The notes beneath the pieces were generated by a model. That model ran no database searches, was not told where the DNA came from, and was given only the letters and a program-made list of their open reading frames with translations. A DNA stretch of 64,000 bases from Quercus robur (lineage: Eukaryota > Streptophyta > Magnoliopsida > Fagales > Fagaceae): positions 12,716,330 to 12,780,329 of the forward strand of contig NC_065538.1 in NCBI RefSeq assembly GCF_932294415.1. The letters run 5' to 3'. Made by a program: the position numbers and the translations under genes. Of this stretch, positions 1-11,840 are shown piece by piece (within the stretch, counting starts at the first letter, position 1; the number at the start of each line of letters is the position of its first letter).

Positions 1-2376
1 CTAGGGATTTTATTATTGCTTTTAATTTCTTGTCATCCCATTTTATTTCTTGCACATCCCCTCTCCCCCTTTATTCTATTGCACTTAATATATATATAGA
101 CACCCTAAAAAAAATGATTTTCTACTATCTCCCTTAAATTGTTTTTAAACCTCCATTAGAGCACAATATAGGTATGTCTCACAACTACAAGAATGGTGAT
201 GGCTTAGAACTCCCATTTCCTTATGTTGAAAGATCCATAAAGTTTGAAAGAGATTAAAATCTATTTAAGTGAGAAAAAAAATCCTTTTTAATCAACCTTA
301 CAATATTCCAAGTCTTTACTTTTTATGTCATTTTAAATTCCAAGCCTTTAAATTCTTGTCATTTAAATTTTAAGCTCTTTAATTTTCAAGCTATTTATTT
401 TTCTGCACTTTATTTTATTGTTGTCCCTTTACTTTTCTTGTTAATAACATGCCATAAAATAAATATGCTTGGGGAAAACATTTCCCCTACACCCTATTCT
501 AAGAAAAAAAAATTTTTTTTAAATCTTTTCCCACCTCTTCCTCTAAAGATCAAGTCTTTTTCAAAAAAAATAATAATAATAAAATAAAATGTATAAAGGG
601 GGGCCCACGTGTGTGTATATATATATTACTAAAAATTTACCTACTAATTTTTTTTTTTTTTTGGCCACTGGGGGTCTAGGCCCCCACCTGGGTCCTCCCT
701 GGTTGCATTGTGTTTCTTGCAGCTCATTTTTGGAGGGAAATGGAGAATGAAGAAACAATAGTTTGAATGAAACATTGCTTTTGTGAAGAGAGCTGAAATT
801 GGTGAACCCAATGTATATATATGATTCATGAAAGAATAAGAGGATTGAAAAGCCCAATAGGGGAAAAACTATAAAGGGATTGAGCTATCACAAAATGGGC
901 CTTATGCCCTCACATTTCTCACCTTATTTATTATATTTTAACTTTTTATAAGGGGATCTTAGGCAAAAACACAATTTTATATTTTGATTTAATTTTTCAT
1001 TTGATCTTCTTTCGTTTTAGTTTTTATACTTCTTGTCATTTTGGCCTCTAATGTTATCTTACTTACAGAAAACACATGTCACTAATAGATTGCATGGCTA
1101 GTTTAAATTTTAAAACAATTTTTTTCACAAGTTGGGTGAAGATATAAAGTATAAACCAAAATGACAAGAAGTTTAAAAGTATAAAGACTAAAATAAAAAC
1201 TATGAAAACTTGATGACCAAATTGAAAATAAAGCCAAATTGTTGAAACCATAATGGTGTTTTTATGGAGATATTATTATTCCTTTTTTTCTTTTCAATAG
1301 AAAGTTTATAAATTTAATTGAAAGAAGAAGGAATTATATCATAGGAATCATATCATCGACCAGAACAGAAGAAAACTGTAAAGGTAAATCCTCTAACCAC
1401 ACGGGTGAAATATTCGCCTTAATAACACAAAGACTGCCTATACTACTTTTGGAAAAAACATTAATTCCATTTTATTAGTAATTCTTCATGGTTTGAGGTA
1501 CTATATAAGATTTATTTAGTTAGGCATTTTTTTTTTTTTTTGGACAAAATGGTAAGCAGTGGTGAGATTGTGAAAATGACGATGCTAGTTTTTTTGTAGT
1601 TTAAAAAACCATACTGGACCGCCCGCTTCAACTAGGAATCGGAAGTAAAAACTAGGGCCTTTTTTTGGTTTTTCGATCGTTCCGATTTTTAAAGCCATGT
1701 AATTTTCTTTGTTCAAGGATATCTTAGTCTATTTTATTGTTTTCCTCTATATATGATAATTATAAATTCAAATTACTCTTATAGGGTTGATAAATCAAGG
1801 ATTGAAACGAGTTCCATACATGCTTCTTGTTGGATACACACAAAATATTTAGGGGAGTAAAATAAGAGGACTTTGGAAGATTTTACTTGCAATTCTAGAT
1901 TTTAATGCAATGGTGATAAGGAATGCAGCCCTTGTGCATCAAATCTGAAAATCGAAGTTGGATACGAATTAAGAGTGTAGCAAAGGGGGAAAAATATATA
2001 TACACCCCATATCAACTCTTCTCCTTTTTGTTCAATCATTCAAGATGCGTTTTTTCTCCTGTAATGTTGTAGATTGCTACAGGCTAAAGCTATACTACTA
2101 ATTGGTTGATGCAATTTTGTATTTCTGCCGTTCAGATCAAAAATTTCCATTTGTTAGGCAGTCAGTATATATTGATGTGATAAATTTATGGGGTTAATTA
2201 AGCAATCAAGATCAAGAATGTCTTAATCAAAAAGGTTAGATGGAAATTTGGTGAATGTGAGTCAGAGAATGCTTTTCCTGTCATTCAACTCAGGAAAGTT
2301 GTACAAGCTTAATCTCAAAAACCAGGAAGAACCTAGTTTCCTATCAAAATCCTTAACATTGTGTCACATACAAGTA
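1..2376. other. Gene-free AT-rich stretch
   Basis: I see no exon-like coding segment. The short open frames are low complexity and match no family I know. The stretch holds several A/T runs and one foldback element, listed separately. Confidence 0.6.
960..1268. mobile_element. Foldback (MITE-like) element
   Basis: The two ends are imperfect inverted repeats. The left arm contains GGCAAAAACACAATTTTAT and, further in, CTTCTTGTCATTTTGG. The right arm read on the other strand contains AAAAACACCATTATGG and CTTCTTGTCATTTTGG. The arms run about 120 bp with a short spacer and no coding capacity, the form of a non-autonomous DNA transposon. Exact ends and target duplication were not resolved. Confidence 0.55.
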
Positions 2377-2637
2377 CATTGCGACCCCTAATTATTATAA
2401 AGTAGTGATAAATGTTGGAAGTGGGTGAAGAAAGCGACTCCGTGAAAACTACATCTTTATTTCACAACACTTTGCATGACCATGATTGTAAAACCAAATA
2501 TAAGTAATTACAAAAAGAAAAATTTTACCATCTTTTCTCAATTAAATCAACTTGTAATAAATGTATACTGATCCAACAAAAAACTGCTTAAGAGATTCTT
2601 GCTTGCCAACTATAAATGCATAAATTTGGGGCTTTTA

Positions 2638-3031
2638 GAGCATTTGCATAAACTTGTGCAAAAATTATTGTCTATTTTAGCATAAAAACCTACTTTTTCA
2701 TTTTATATACTCACTTTTTAAAACACCTCACATCTTATTATCTATTTTACACTATATTTCATTAAAATGTCAATTTTTTATTATTATTTATCTTTCTTCA
2801 CACACAATAACCATCGCCCACTTTCTTCATTCATCCTCAAAGTATGTAAAAAAAAAAAATGAATAAAAAACTAAATGCAAAATGAATAATATCAATATCA
2901 ATTTACACGGTTACTATAATAACTATGTATTTTCAAACATCTTTTCATGGATTGATGTGAGTGAATTTTGGATTTGGTTTACTAAAATGTGATGCTTTTT
3001 TCTATTTTACACGCACTAATATGAAGTGCTC
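2638..3031. mobile_element. PIF/Harbinger-like MITE, TTA target duplication
   Basis: A 394 bp AT-rich insertion found in copy A and absent from the matching place in copy B (near 6130). It is flanked by TTA at 2635-2637 and 3032-3034. Its ends are inverted repeats beginning GAGCATTTGCAT and GAGCACTTCATA. A three-base TTA duplication is typical of the PIF/Harbinger superfamily. There is no transposase frame, so it is non-autonomous. Confidence 0.7.
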
Positions 3032-3899
3032 TTAACCCAACTATATTTCAAAGGCTTGCATTACTTGAAGCTTCTTCTTACTAGAAGTGGGAAATGAAGG
3101 GTGGTGTTTTGTTCTGGGGGAGCCACCTTGAGTAGCTCTTCACTCCCCACCCTTGTTGCATACGGAAAATCCTTTATTGTCAGGAGAGCATCATAGCAGC
3201 CCCTTCCACGTTGTAATTAACTCTGGTTCTTAAGACAAATCTGGCTCAAGGCTTGAGTAAAGAATACATCCTCTTTCTTTACTTTTTACTTAAAAAGATA
3301 TGCTTGTATGAATACATAACCAAATAGGCTTTACACACGCAACAACACAGAGAATTGAGGCTATAAAATTTAAATAAGAGAGAAGTTTGGAAGACGAGAC
3401 GATGTCTCCTGGTGCCTATGATTCATCCCATGGAGCGCACCACTCACAAGCTAAGTCCTCCAAGTACATTGGAGTATTGGACCCGCATCATGTGAGAGGC
3501 CTGCTCCACAGAGCTGGCATAGGAAATAGTTATTGATGGATGACAGGACAGAGGATGATGGCAATGGCAAAATTATTTGGCGTGGGGGAGGGGACCAAGA
3601 CAGCAAAACAGGACTATGCTTCCAGATCACTTTTAATACAATAGGAGTATTTTGATCAATGTACATGAAAGACTAGGGATATTTGTTGCCAATGAGGTTT
3701 CTAGTGAAAGAATGGATAGATCATAGATAGATGCAATGGGTTTGGCCAGCCTTATGTTTGTACCAGTTGGAGCAAGTGACTCTTGAGGCAACATAAACAA
3801 AATAGTCCAACTTCTTTGGAAGATTAAAACAGTCTGATGCAGTAGAAGCTCCTCTCTTCATTTTCAACATTTAGCCATACCAAACTGTTGCCAAGATGT

Positions 3900-4551
3900 T
3901 TAATCAACTTCAGTGTTGAAAATATAACTTGGAAACACAGTTGTAACGTCCCTGCAAATCGCAAAATATAAACAAAGTGGCAGGTTTAGAGTTTTGAGAG
4001 CAACCAGTGTCATACAAATAGTTGTTGACATCATGAATCAGAGAAAGTTTGATGCCTAAATAACAAATATGCTAGTTTCGTTCTTTACATAACTCCAAGT
4101 CAAGTATATAATAACTCAACATCTACTAGCAGTGACTCATGCAACAGTCGCAAGTGCAACACAAAATCAGTGACACCTTCCTAGATTATGCTCCAACCCA
4201 AAATAGAATTTTCTAATAATAATGATAGTAACCAAGTTAACAATAAAGTGAATGGAGAGAGTGAGATACTTTAAATAAGTAAGTGTCATGTTCTTCAGAA
4301 GTACTGTTGGGTTCCCAACAGCAAAAGCCTTCGATTCTTCTTTGTTAATCTTGCCATCCTTATCGGCGTCAATATCAGTAAATGTCTAAGTAAAGAAAGA
4401 AGTCACTGTTAGTGCACAAAACTTCAAAGATGGAGTATCACAAGAAAGACTATTGACATGGAATCCTTAGCTTATTAATGATAACTTCAAGACTTTCATC
4501 TGACAGTTGTATTTTAGATTTTGAAAGAATGGCAACAACCATCTGCCTAAC
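3900..4551 (-). pseudogene. 5'-truncated CBL10-like pseudogene (last three exons)
   Basis: Three exon equivalents of the neighbouring CBL gene remain: 4551-4471 (begins [13 protein letters not shown]), 4385-4270 (EF-hand 4, TFTDIDADKDGKINKEE) and 3951-3900 (GDVTTVFPSYIFNTEVD then TAA). The upstream exons for EF-hands 1-3 and the membrane anchor are missing, because the duplication breakpoint lies just 5' of the first of these exons. The splice donor after 4471 reads CTAAGG instead of GTAAGG. The middle exon has a three-base insertion and a Trp-to-Ser change in the EF-hand 4 helix. It is therefore a dead duplicate. Transcription was not assessed. Confidence 0.85.
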
Positions 4552-4945
4552 CTGGGACCTCAACAATGGCTCAACAGTAAAATTGCATGGGATATCGGTA
4601 TAAACTAAACGCAGGAATGAGTATGCAAAGCTCAAAGAGCTTCAGTAATAGATAGGAACAAGATCCCTTAATTCCTATTCAAAACTAAGGTGGGCTACTC
4701 TTGGGCCACCTCAAGTTGGTCTCCGAGAACTGAAAAACCTACCACAATAGCAACAGAGAGATTTTCTTGGTAAGGCGACCAACGACAAGGAGATCTCCAA
4801 AACCAGAGAGAGAGAAAGAGAGAGGGTGGGGTTGGCAGTCGTAGTTGAAGAGTGAATAAATTTTTTTTTTTTTTTTATAAACAGTTGAAGAGTGAATAAG
4901 GATAGATTAGATTGAGGAAGTATATCCTATTTTGGGTGTATCATA

Positions 4946-5552
4946 TAGGGCTGTAAATAAACCAAACCGTTCATAAAGGGTTTGGCTCAATAAAAAGCTC
5001 GTTTATATTTGCTTGTTTATAAACAAGCCCAACTTAAGCTTTAGTTTTAGGCTTATTTAATAAATAAGCCAAGCCCAAGTAAAAAATATTGTTCAAGAAC
5101 AAGCTTGTGAACACCAAGGCTCGAAACAAAAGTAACAAAACAAGTTGAGACTAGGCTTATTTATGAGTTTGATAATAAAATTGAAATGAGCCTGACAAGT
5201 AAACTCATACCCTTCTAAGATTTTAATTAATTATAAGTTGAGACCACTCATCCAAACCATATAGACTAAATAATAAACTTGATATAGACTTAATAACATA
5301 CTTGTGTTGGATCTCAAGCTCAAAAACATGATATTGAGCTTGATTTTGGGCTTGATATCGAGCTCGAGCTTGGCTTGACCAATGAATCAAGCTAAGCTGA
5401 GCTCAAACTTTTATACTTTATAACAAACTCAAGTTTGAACATTATTTGTAAGTTTATATCAAACTCAAGCCAAGCTTTAACATTTTACTTTTGCTGTCGA
5501 GCCGAGCTTGAACATTTACTACTCGACAAAGCTCGGCTTGTTTACAGCCCTA
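4946..5552. mobile_element. hAT-like MITE with TAGGGCTGTAAA termini
   Basis: The left end reads TAGGGCTGTAAATAAACC. The right end is its inverse, finishing GTTTACAGCCCTA. The interior is full of GCTCGAGCTTGG-like and AAGCTC-type motifs and has no transposase frame. GGTGTAT occurs outside both ends (4935-4941 and 5553-5559), consistent with a seven to eight base hAT duplication, although four bases separate the left copy from the terminus. Confidence 0.6.
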
Positions 5553-5871
5553 GGTGTATGCTTCCTCCCTCTCACAAGCTAGTTGGATCCATCAGCTGTG
5601 CGTCCCACCAACTGTGAGGAGAGAGAAACATACACCCGAAACAAGGTGTATTTTCTCAAATAGATTCAATTGAAATGAAAAAAAAAAAAAATCCAAGGGT
5701 ATTTTTGAAACGACATAAATATAAAGGTATTTTAGGAAATATCTTTAGTATGGTCAAGGTGGGATGACCAAAATTTGTATCTGCCCCAGCCCAGGGGCTG
5801 AGGTAAAAAAATTTATCCGCCCCGTCCTATCATCCATTTGTGTCAAGATAAGATGAGGTGAGTTAGGGTAA

Positions 5872-8183
5872 AATTGCGATCCCTAATTATTATAAAGTAG
5901 TGATAAATGTTGGAAAAAGAATAGAGGTTCAGTGAAGAAAGCAATGCTGTGAAAAGTACATCTTTATTTCACAACATCATATTGCAATGATGACCATGAT
6001 TGTAAAACCAAATCTAAGTAATTACAAACAAAATTGACGTCAACATGTAATATATACTGATCCAACAAAAAACTGCTTAAGAGTAAAGATATTCTTGCTT
6101 GCCAACTACAGATGCATAAATCTAGGGCCTTTAACCCAACTATATATATTTCGAAGGCAGGCATTTCTTGAAGCTGCTTTTTACTGAAGGAGGGAAATGA
6201 AGGGCGGGGTTTTGTTTTGGGGGGAGCCACCTTGAGTGGCTCTTCACTCCCCACCCTTGTTGCATATAGCAAATTCTTATTGTCAAGAGAGCATCATATA
6301 TATAGCAGCCCCTTCCACGTTGTAATTAGCTCTGTGGTTCTTAAGACAAATCTGGCTCAAGGCTTAAGGATAAATCCTCTTTTTCTTACTTTTTACTTAA
6401 AAAGATATGCTTATAAGTTATATGAATATATAGCCAAACAGGCTTACACACACAACAACAAAGAGTCAATTGAGGCTATAAAATATTAAAAAGAGAGAGG
6501 TGTGGAAGACAAGAAGGTATCTCCTAGTTCCCAAGACCAGTCCCATGGAGTACACCACTCACAAGCTAAGTCCTACAGGTGCATTGGACCCACATCATGT
6601 GAGAGGCCTGCTCCATAGAGCTGGCATAGGATATAATTATTGGGGGATGACAGGACAGACAACGAGGGCAATGATAAAATTACATATCACTTCGCTACAC
6701 AATAGGAGTATTTTGATCAATATACATAAACAACTAGGGATATTTGTTGCCAATGAGGTTTCGAGTGGAAGAATGGATTGATCATAGATAGATGCAATGG
6801 TTTTAGCCAGCCTTGTGTTTGTACTGGTTGGAGGCAACATATATAAACCAAAATAGTCCAACTTCTTTGGAAGTTCCTCTCTTCCTTTTCAACATTTAGC
6901 CTTATCGTATTGTTACCAAAATGTTTTCATCAACTTCAGTGTTGAAAATAAAACTTGGAAATACGGTTGTAATGTCCCTGGCAAATGGCAAAATCATAAA
7001 CAAAGTAGGTTAGAGTATTGAGAGTATTCAGTGTGATACAAATAGTGGTTGACATCATGTGTCAGAGAAAGCTCAATGCCTAAATACCAAAGAATGCTAG
7101 TTTAGTTCTTTACATTGCCCCAACCCAAGTATGTAATAACCCAATCATCTACTAGCAATGCATCATGCAACAGTCACAAGTGCAACACAAAATCTGTGAC
7201 ATTCCTATATTATGTCCCCAACCCAAAATAGAAAATATAACAAAGTTCACAGGCAGGTAACCACGCAAGAGCAGAACCAAATGTAATAGACACTCAATTC
7301 AAAAATAGCATTGAGAAGTTGATCTGGCATTTATTACTTTATGCTACAGTAGATTGCTAAGATGTTAAATGCATAAAAGGAATTTCCCATTTTACCATAC
7401 CATCCGAACTTCAACTAAGTTAAGAACCCAATTTTCCATATTCTTTCCTATGTTTCTCAGAAATCAGAGGCAAATAAATAAATAAAAACAATATCTTGAC
7501 ACAAGTTCCATGAGAAAACAAACCATGCTTCTAAAGACAAAAGATAAAACGAACAGCAAGGGCAATTCAATGTCAAAATGTCTGGCGTATGATCTTACAA
7601 AGTATTCATATTTGCCTCTTTTTTTTTTTTTTTCTTTTTTCTTTTTTATAAGTATCATATTTGGCTATCTTTTTCAATCACTCAAGTGTAAACAAAGGAA
7701 CCGAACACTGGGTTTAGAAACAGAACTTGAATAATAGAAATTTTAAAACAAGTAATTTTTTTGGACAGGAAAAGCAGAATTCATAGTCACAATAATCTAT
7801 CAGCAGTTGTAATGGTAGTAACAATAATAAATTTAACAATAAAGTGAATGGAGAAAGTGAGATACTTTAGATAAGCAAGTGTCATGTTCTTCAGAAGTGT
7901 TGGATGCCCAACAGCAAAAGCCTTCCATTCTTCTTTGCTAATCTTGCCATCCATATCGGCATCAATATCAGCAAATGTCTAAGTAAAGAAAGAAGTCACT
8001 GTCAGTGCACAAAACTTCGAAAATGGGGTATCAGAAGAAAGAATTTTGTCATGGAATCCTTACCTTATCAAGGATAGCTTCAAGACTTTCATCTGACAGC
8101 CGTATACCAGATTCTGAAAGAATGGCAACAACCATCTGCCTAACCTGAGATCTCAACAATGGCTCAACAGTAAAATTGATATT
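5872..8183. repeat. Segmental duplication, copy B (contains functional CBL 3' end)
   Basis: Parental or sister copy of 2377-4584 in the same orientation, about 3.5 kb away. It includes exons 7-9 of the intact CBL gene and its downstream flank. Copy B is continuous with the rest of the CBL gene, so copy A is the truncated one. Confidence 0.85.
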
Positions 8184-10920
8184 TGGGAAATTTTAGGGAT
8201 ACCAATAAATGAAAACAATAAGGAATTAACATGCTACAATCTCATCTTTCTCCAATTAGAAGCACATAATGGACCAAGTATTTGAATGGGAATAGGAGCT
8301 GCACTATTAAAAAAAATGAAAAGTTCCATTTTGAACTCCAAATGAATTTGATTTTAACATTTTATGTTTACAACATTGTCTGTTAGCAGAATAGTCTTTA
8401 TGAGTCAAGGATACAAATGAACCTCTTCTTTATCAATGTCCTCTGGATGAAAAGAAGTAATAGATAAGATTTACACTATGTTTCAGAGTTCACAAAGGAA
8501 AGTGATCAAATGGAATGGCAAATTACAAGTAAATGGATTGGAATATGGAGGAATTTGCTTTTTATTTTTTTGAAAGGTAGATACTGGATAAAAGAAGAGG
8601 TGGGGTTCAAATCACAGACATAAAACACCACAAAGGATGCTATTACCACTGGGCTATCTCTTAAACCCTGGTTGTTTATCTTTTTTTAGTATGTTTCAGA
8701 GTTTATAACAGAATGAATTGAAAGGACATCTTTTACTATTATGTCCCTTTATATTTTATTTCTATTCTTTTCAAATAGAGGCAAAGATGCCATTTTTCCT
8801 CAATTAATAATGACAATAATGAAGCATTCCACCCAATATGGGCAGGCCCATTCCATCATCCCATCCCCTTAAAAAGTCGCAAATGGAGAAATGGTAAGGT
8901 TTCATCATTTCTTTCTCGTTTTCTCACGACCCAAAACAAGATCGTAGTAAAGATACAAACAACTTTGACATCCAAGTTTTACATACATATTAAAAATATA
9001 CCAACTTAGAATTACTCACTTCTTCCTTTTCAATATATCCTGTCTCTCTCAAATCATACAGCCTAAATGCAACTGCATAAAAACCAAAGGAGAAAACAAA
9101 ATCAATAGCTTAAACCGAGTGAAAAGTCTGCATATATAGTTGCATAAAGTAGAAACTGCTTCAACACTTACAATCAATTTTGTCATCCATAGGAGCATGA
9201 GGATGGAAAACACCGAGTGCACGAACAAACCCCTCAAAATCAATGACCCCATTTTTCTTGTCATCAAAAAGATCAAATACCTAGGTAAGAAAGGGTAGCA
9301 ATTGAAAGAATTAACTGAATCACAAATCATATCAGCAACACAAGTCATCAATTTAATCAAGTTTTGAAAAGTATATCCAGATTATTAGAGTCAAGCATAA
9401 AAGTCAAAGCAAAATTACCCTGTCCAGAAAAAGATTCTCGCCCGCTGGCATTCTAAACAGTGCCAATTGGAGCTCTTCCTTCAAATGACAAGCAAACATA
9501 AGGATTACAAATTTAGAATCTGGTTACTTCTAGGACGGTATTTCTAAAACTGCAACAAAACTCAATCATTTGAGCCAACCCAAGATGCATAGTGTACAGA
9601 TGAATAATTAATTATTGGATGAAAATAAGGACAGCAAACAAATAAATTTCTTATTCATATATTATAGAATTTCCTAAGAGGTTGTCTTAGTTAATCTCTC
9701 ACATATGTAAATATAACACATCTATGTCCTATCCCCAAATAGGCTAGTAATTACTACAGATTGCATGTAAATACAAAGCAAATAAATCTCAGAAGAGTAA
9801 TGCAATGCATCAAAAATTCTGATCCTGACTATATGGTTCATTAGTTTTATTTTTCATTTTAGCAAGATTGGTCATCACAAACAATAGGACTACCCTCCTG
9901 ACAGTGATAGGAAGGATTGTCTGCGCTCTCAATATGATTTCTCTTGACCTAGACACACACAAAATCAATAAAGTCTGGATGTTTATACAATTCATCTGAT
10001 TATTCTTTGCGGTAAATACTCAAGTAGATGTCACCTTATAAAAAAGTTTAGTTTTAATGAAAGTTTATGAAATTTCAATAAAAATAAGGAGCCATTACTG
10101 TTGCATTAATATCCACTAATCAAGTTATCATAACAATTCAGTTTTTTCCTATCTCAAAAATTAAGAACAACCCCCCTTCCCCCTTACCTGATGGAAATTG
10201 CCAAAAAATAAAAAATGAAGCATAAGTTGAAAAGACAAAAGATAAACACACAGAATTCCAGCTACCTTGTGTATGAGACCATCATCAACAAGCAATTGAC
10301 TCAACTTTTTATACAACTCGCGCAACGCCTCAATATCATTGACTGTAACTGTAAACAGATAAGCACAAAAACACCAAAAAATCTCATCCCAATCACTCAT
10401 TCAGACATTCACCATCACCAATTATTTAAAAAAAAAAAAATTCCAAAACACAACAGCAACAAAGCATTGGACTCACATGGGGTTATATTAGCAAGTCGGA
10501 CGATGTCATCAAAGGAGTAATACAAGTGCTTTGGTGTAAAGCACCGAGGAAGGCAGCGAGAAAAGCTGAGGACTAGGACTTCAATATAGCCTATGAAGGG
10601 CGCAAACAATACACATAAACTGCCTCCTTCCATCCGAGTGCTTGAACTCTGATCATTTCAAAGATCAACCCAGATAATCAAATCCAAATTCATACACATA
10701 ACTATTAACTACAACTTTTCTCTGAGTTTGTCATTAAGAAAATAAACACACACACAAACATAAATCTATGAACTTTGTAGTATGTAAGGTGAGAAAAGCT
10801 TGAGTCATTGAAACCAAAACATGTTTGTAGTCAGTGAAACTAAAACGTGTTTCTCGCCAACCAAGCGGAAATGAGAGAGAGAGAGAGAGAGAGTACCTGA
10901 GAGCTTTGAGTACAACCCAT
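6902..10920 (-). CDS. CBL10: Calcineurin B-like protein, CBL10 type
   Basis: Plant calcium sensor that binds and activates CIPK kinases; CBL10 partners CIPK24/SOS2 in salt tolerance at tonoplast or plasma membrane (family knowledge). My exons on the minus strand are 10920-10897, 10648-10477, 10348-10266, 9478-9419, 9280-9172, 9072-9020, 8144-8064, 7978-7866 and 6977-6902. All junctions are GT-AG and in phase, giving 256 aa, the length of Arabidopsis CBL10 as I remember it. Residues 19-37 are hydrophobic, the CBL10 membrane segment. Four EF-hands follow; EF4 (200-211) is canonical [12 protein letters not shown]. The FPSF motif that CIPKs phosphorylate is near the C-terminus, followed by an unusual tail, NILVTIR. 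The first exon encodes MGCTQSSQ, a possible myristoylation and palmitoylation signal. If that small exon is not used, translation would start at 10633 (243 aa). Exons 3-9 are firm; exon 1 is inference. Confidence 0.88.
7233..7800. other. CBL10 last intron, part unique to copy B
   Basis: This part of the final CBL intron (7865-6978) has no counterpart in copy A. It is T-rich and A-rich with no recognisable terminal repeats, so it may be an insertion in B or a deletion in A. Confidence 0.4.
8559..8667 (-). mobile_element. tRNA-like SINE in a CBL10 intron
   Basis: Read on the minus strand it starts GGTTTAAGAGATAGCCCAGT, continues GGTAATAGCATCC (box A-like), has GATTTGAACCCCACC (box B-like) and ends in an A-rich tail (T-run at 8559-8570 on the plus strand). 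This is the layout of a tRNA-derived SINE. Target duplication not resolved. Confidence 0.6.
10873..10892. repeat. GA microsatellite next to CBL10 splice donor
   Basis: About ten GA units. On the gene strand this is a CT repeat that begins a few bases after the proposed first donor site (GT at 10896-10895). Confidence 0.9.
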
Positions 10921-11266
10921 TTCTGTACGACACAGTACATTAGAGATGACAACTCTTTTCCTGTCTTCTCTCTGTTTTGATCTTGAGCTTTAACAGCACA
11001 CACAGAGAGATCTCTGTTTTTCTCTCTGTTTTGGTCTTGAGCTTCAAAAAGCAGAGAGAGATAGAGAGACTTGCAGTAACAGCTAACTAGTAAGAAAGAA
11101 GAATCGTCTAAGTACTTAGCCATTATTTATAAGTATTTAGCCATTTTTTATTTGGACAGGATAATTACAAGGTATCTTTTTTTAATTACAAGGTATCTTA
11201 AAAAAAAAAAAAAGAGAATCATAAGGTATCTTGTTCTTAATATTCACACCCAAAATAAATAAATAA

Positions 11267-11404
11267 GGGCAGTTTGGTGGGTGAGTTCAAACTCACATTT
11301 TTATATTTTAAATAATATTACACACATTCTCACACAGTTTTTCACCTACATGTATTTCAAAAAATTCTTAATAACAATTCTCAAACTACTCTACCAAACA
11401 ACCC
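11267..11404. mobile_element. Small MITE, GGGCAGTTTGGT termini
   Basis: Left end GGGCAGTTTGGTGGG; right end CTACCAAACAACCC is its approximate inverse. Length about 138 bp, AT-rich, no coding capacity. A similar-ended element lies at 16731-16872. Confidence 0.5.
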
Positions 11405-11542
11405 AATATATTGACGACACTGATTAATTTTTTTTTTTATGAATAAAAAAAATTAATCAATAATGTATAATATAATATTCACCCCAATATATATATATAT
11501 ATATAGAGTGCACCATAAGTTACATTTAAGTTCAGTAATGTC

Positions 11543-11652
11543 GTGAGTTCTAGTTAGTTCAATTGGTAAAATTTGATGTTCAATTCTCGCCTACACCAAA
11601 AACCGATTAGTGTCTTAGTCTGATGATAAAAAGTTATCATCAAGAGTAGACA
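11543..11652 (+). mobile_element. Truncated tRNA-like SINE (family 1)
   Basis: Same family as 15643-15806: TCTAGTTAGTTCAATTGG (box A-like), a shortened middle, TTCTCGCCTACACC (box B region), then GTCTGATGATAAAAAG and TATCATCAAGAG. It has an internal deletion of about 20 bases around box B and no clear A-tail. Confidence 0.65.
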
Positions 11653-11840
11653 AATAACTTCATTCACCCTATTATACACTATTTAATTATATAGCACAAA
11701 TTTAGACTCTATTACTATTACACATATATATGTCAAGAGTCTTGGAATTCAATTTGTTGACATCTCTTGATCTTTCGAAGAGATCCGAAGTTTAAATACC
11801 ACCCCCTCGTTGTAACTATCGAATTATCAAAATATATATA

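Larger units (their letters stand above)
2377..4584. repeat. Segmental duplication, copy A
   Basis: This segment is a direct-orientation copy of 5872-8183. Homology starts at a shared ATTGCGA followed by CCCTAATTATTATAAAGTAG and ends just after the third-from-last CBL exon, where the copies diverge abruptly (4584 against 8183). It carries the last three exons of the CBL gene and its 3' flank. Copy A has an extra 394 bp MITE at 2638-3031. Copy B has about 580 bp more between 7232 and 7800. Confidence 0.85.

Noticed and set aside
561-857. 98-codon minus-strand frame near the left edge
   Set aside because: Composed of translated homopolymers and AT repeats.
3451-3666. 71-codon frame near the CBL pseudogene, with a partial counterpart at 6500-6861
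   Set aside because: Both copies of the duplication have frames here, but they differ in phase and sequence; this is 3' flank of the CBL gene, not coding.
10734-11123. 129-codon frame upstream of CBL10 on the minus strand
   Set aside because: Low-complexity sequence with repeated KAQDQNREK-type strings from a local duplication and a CT repeat. It matches no family I know and overlaps the CBL10 leader. It may be an upstream ORF if transcription starts that far out.
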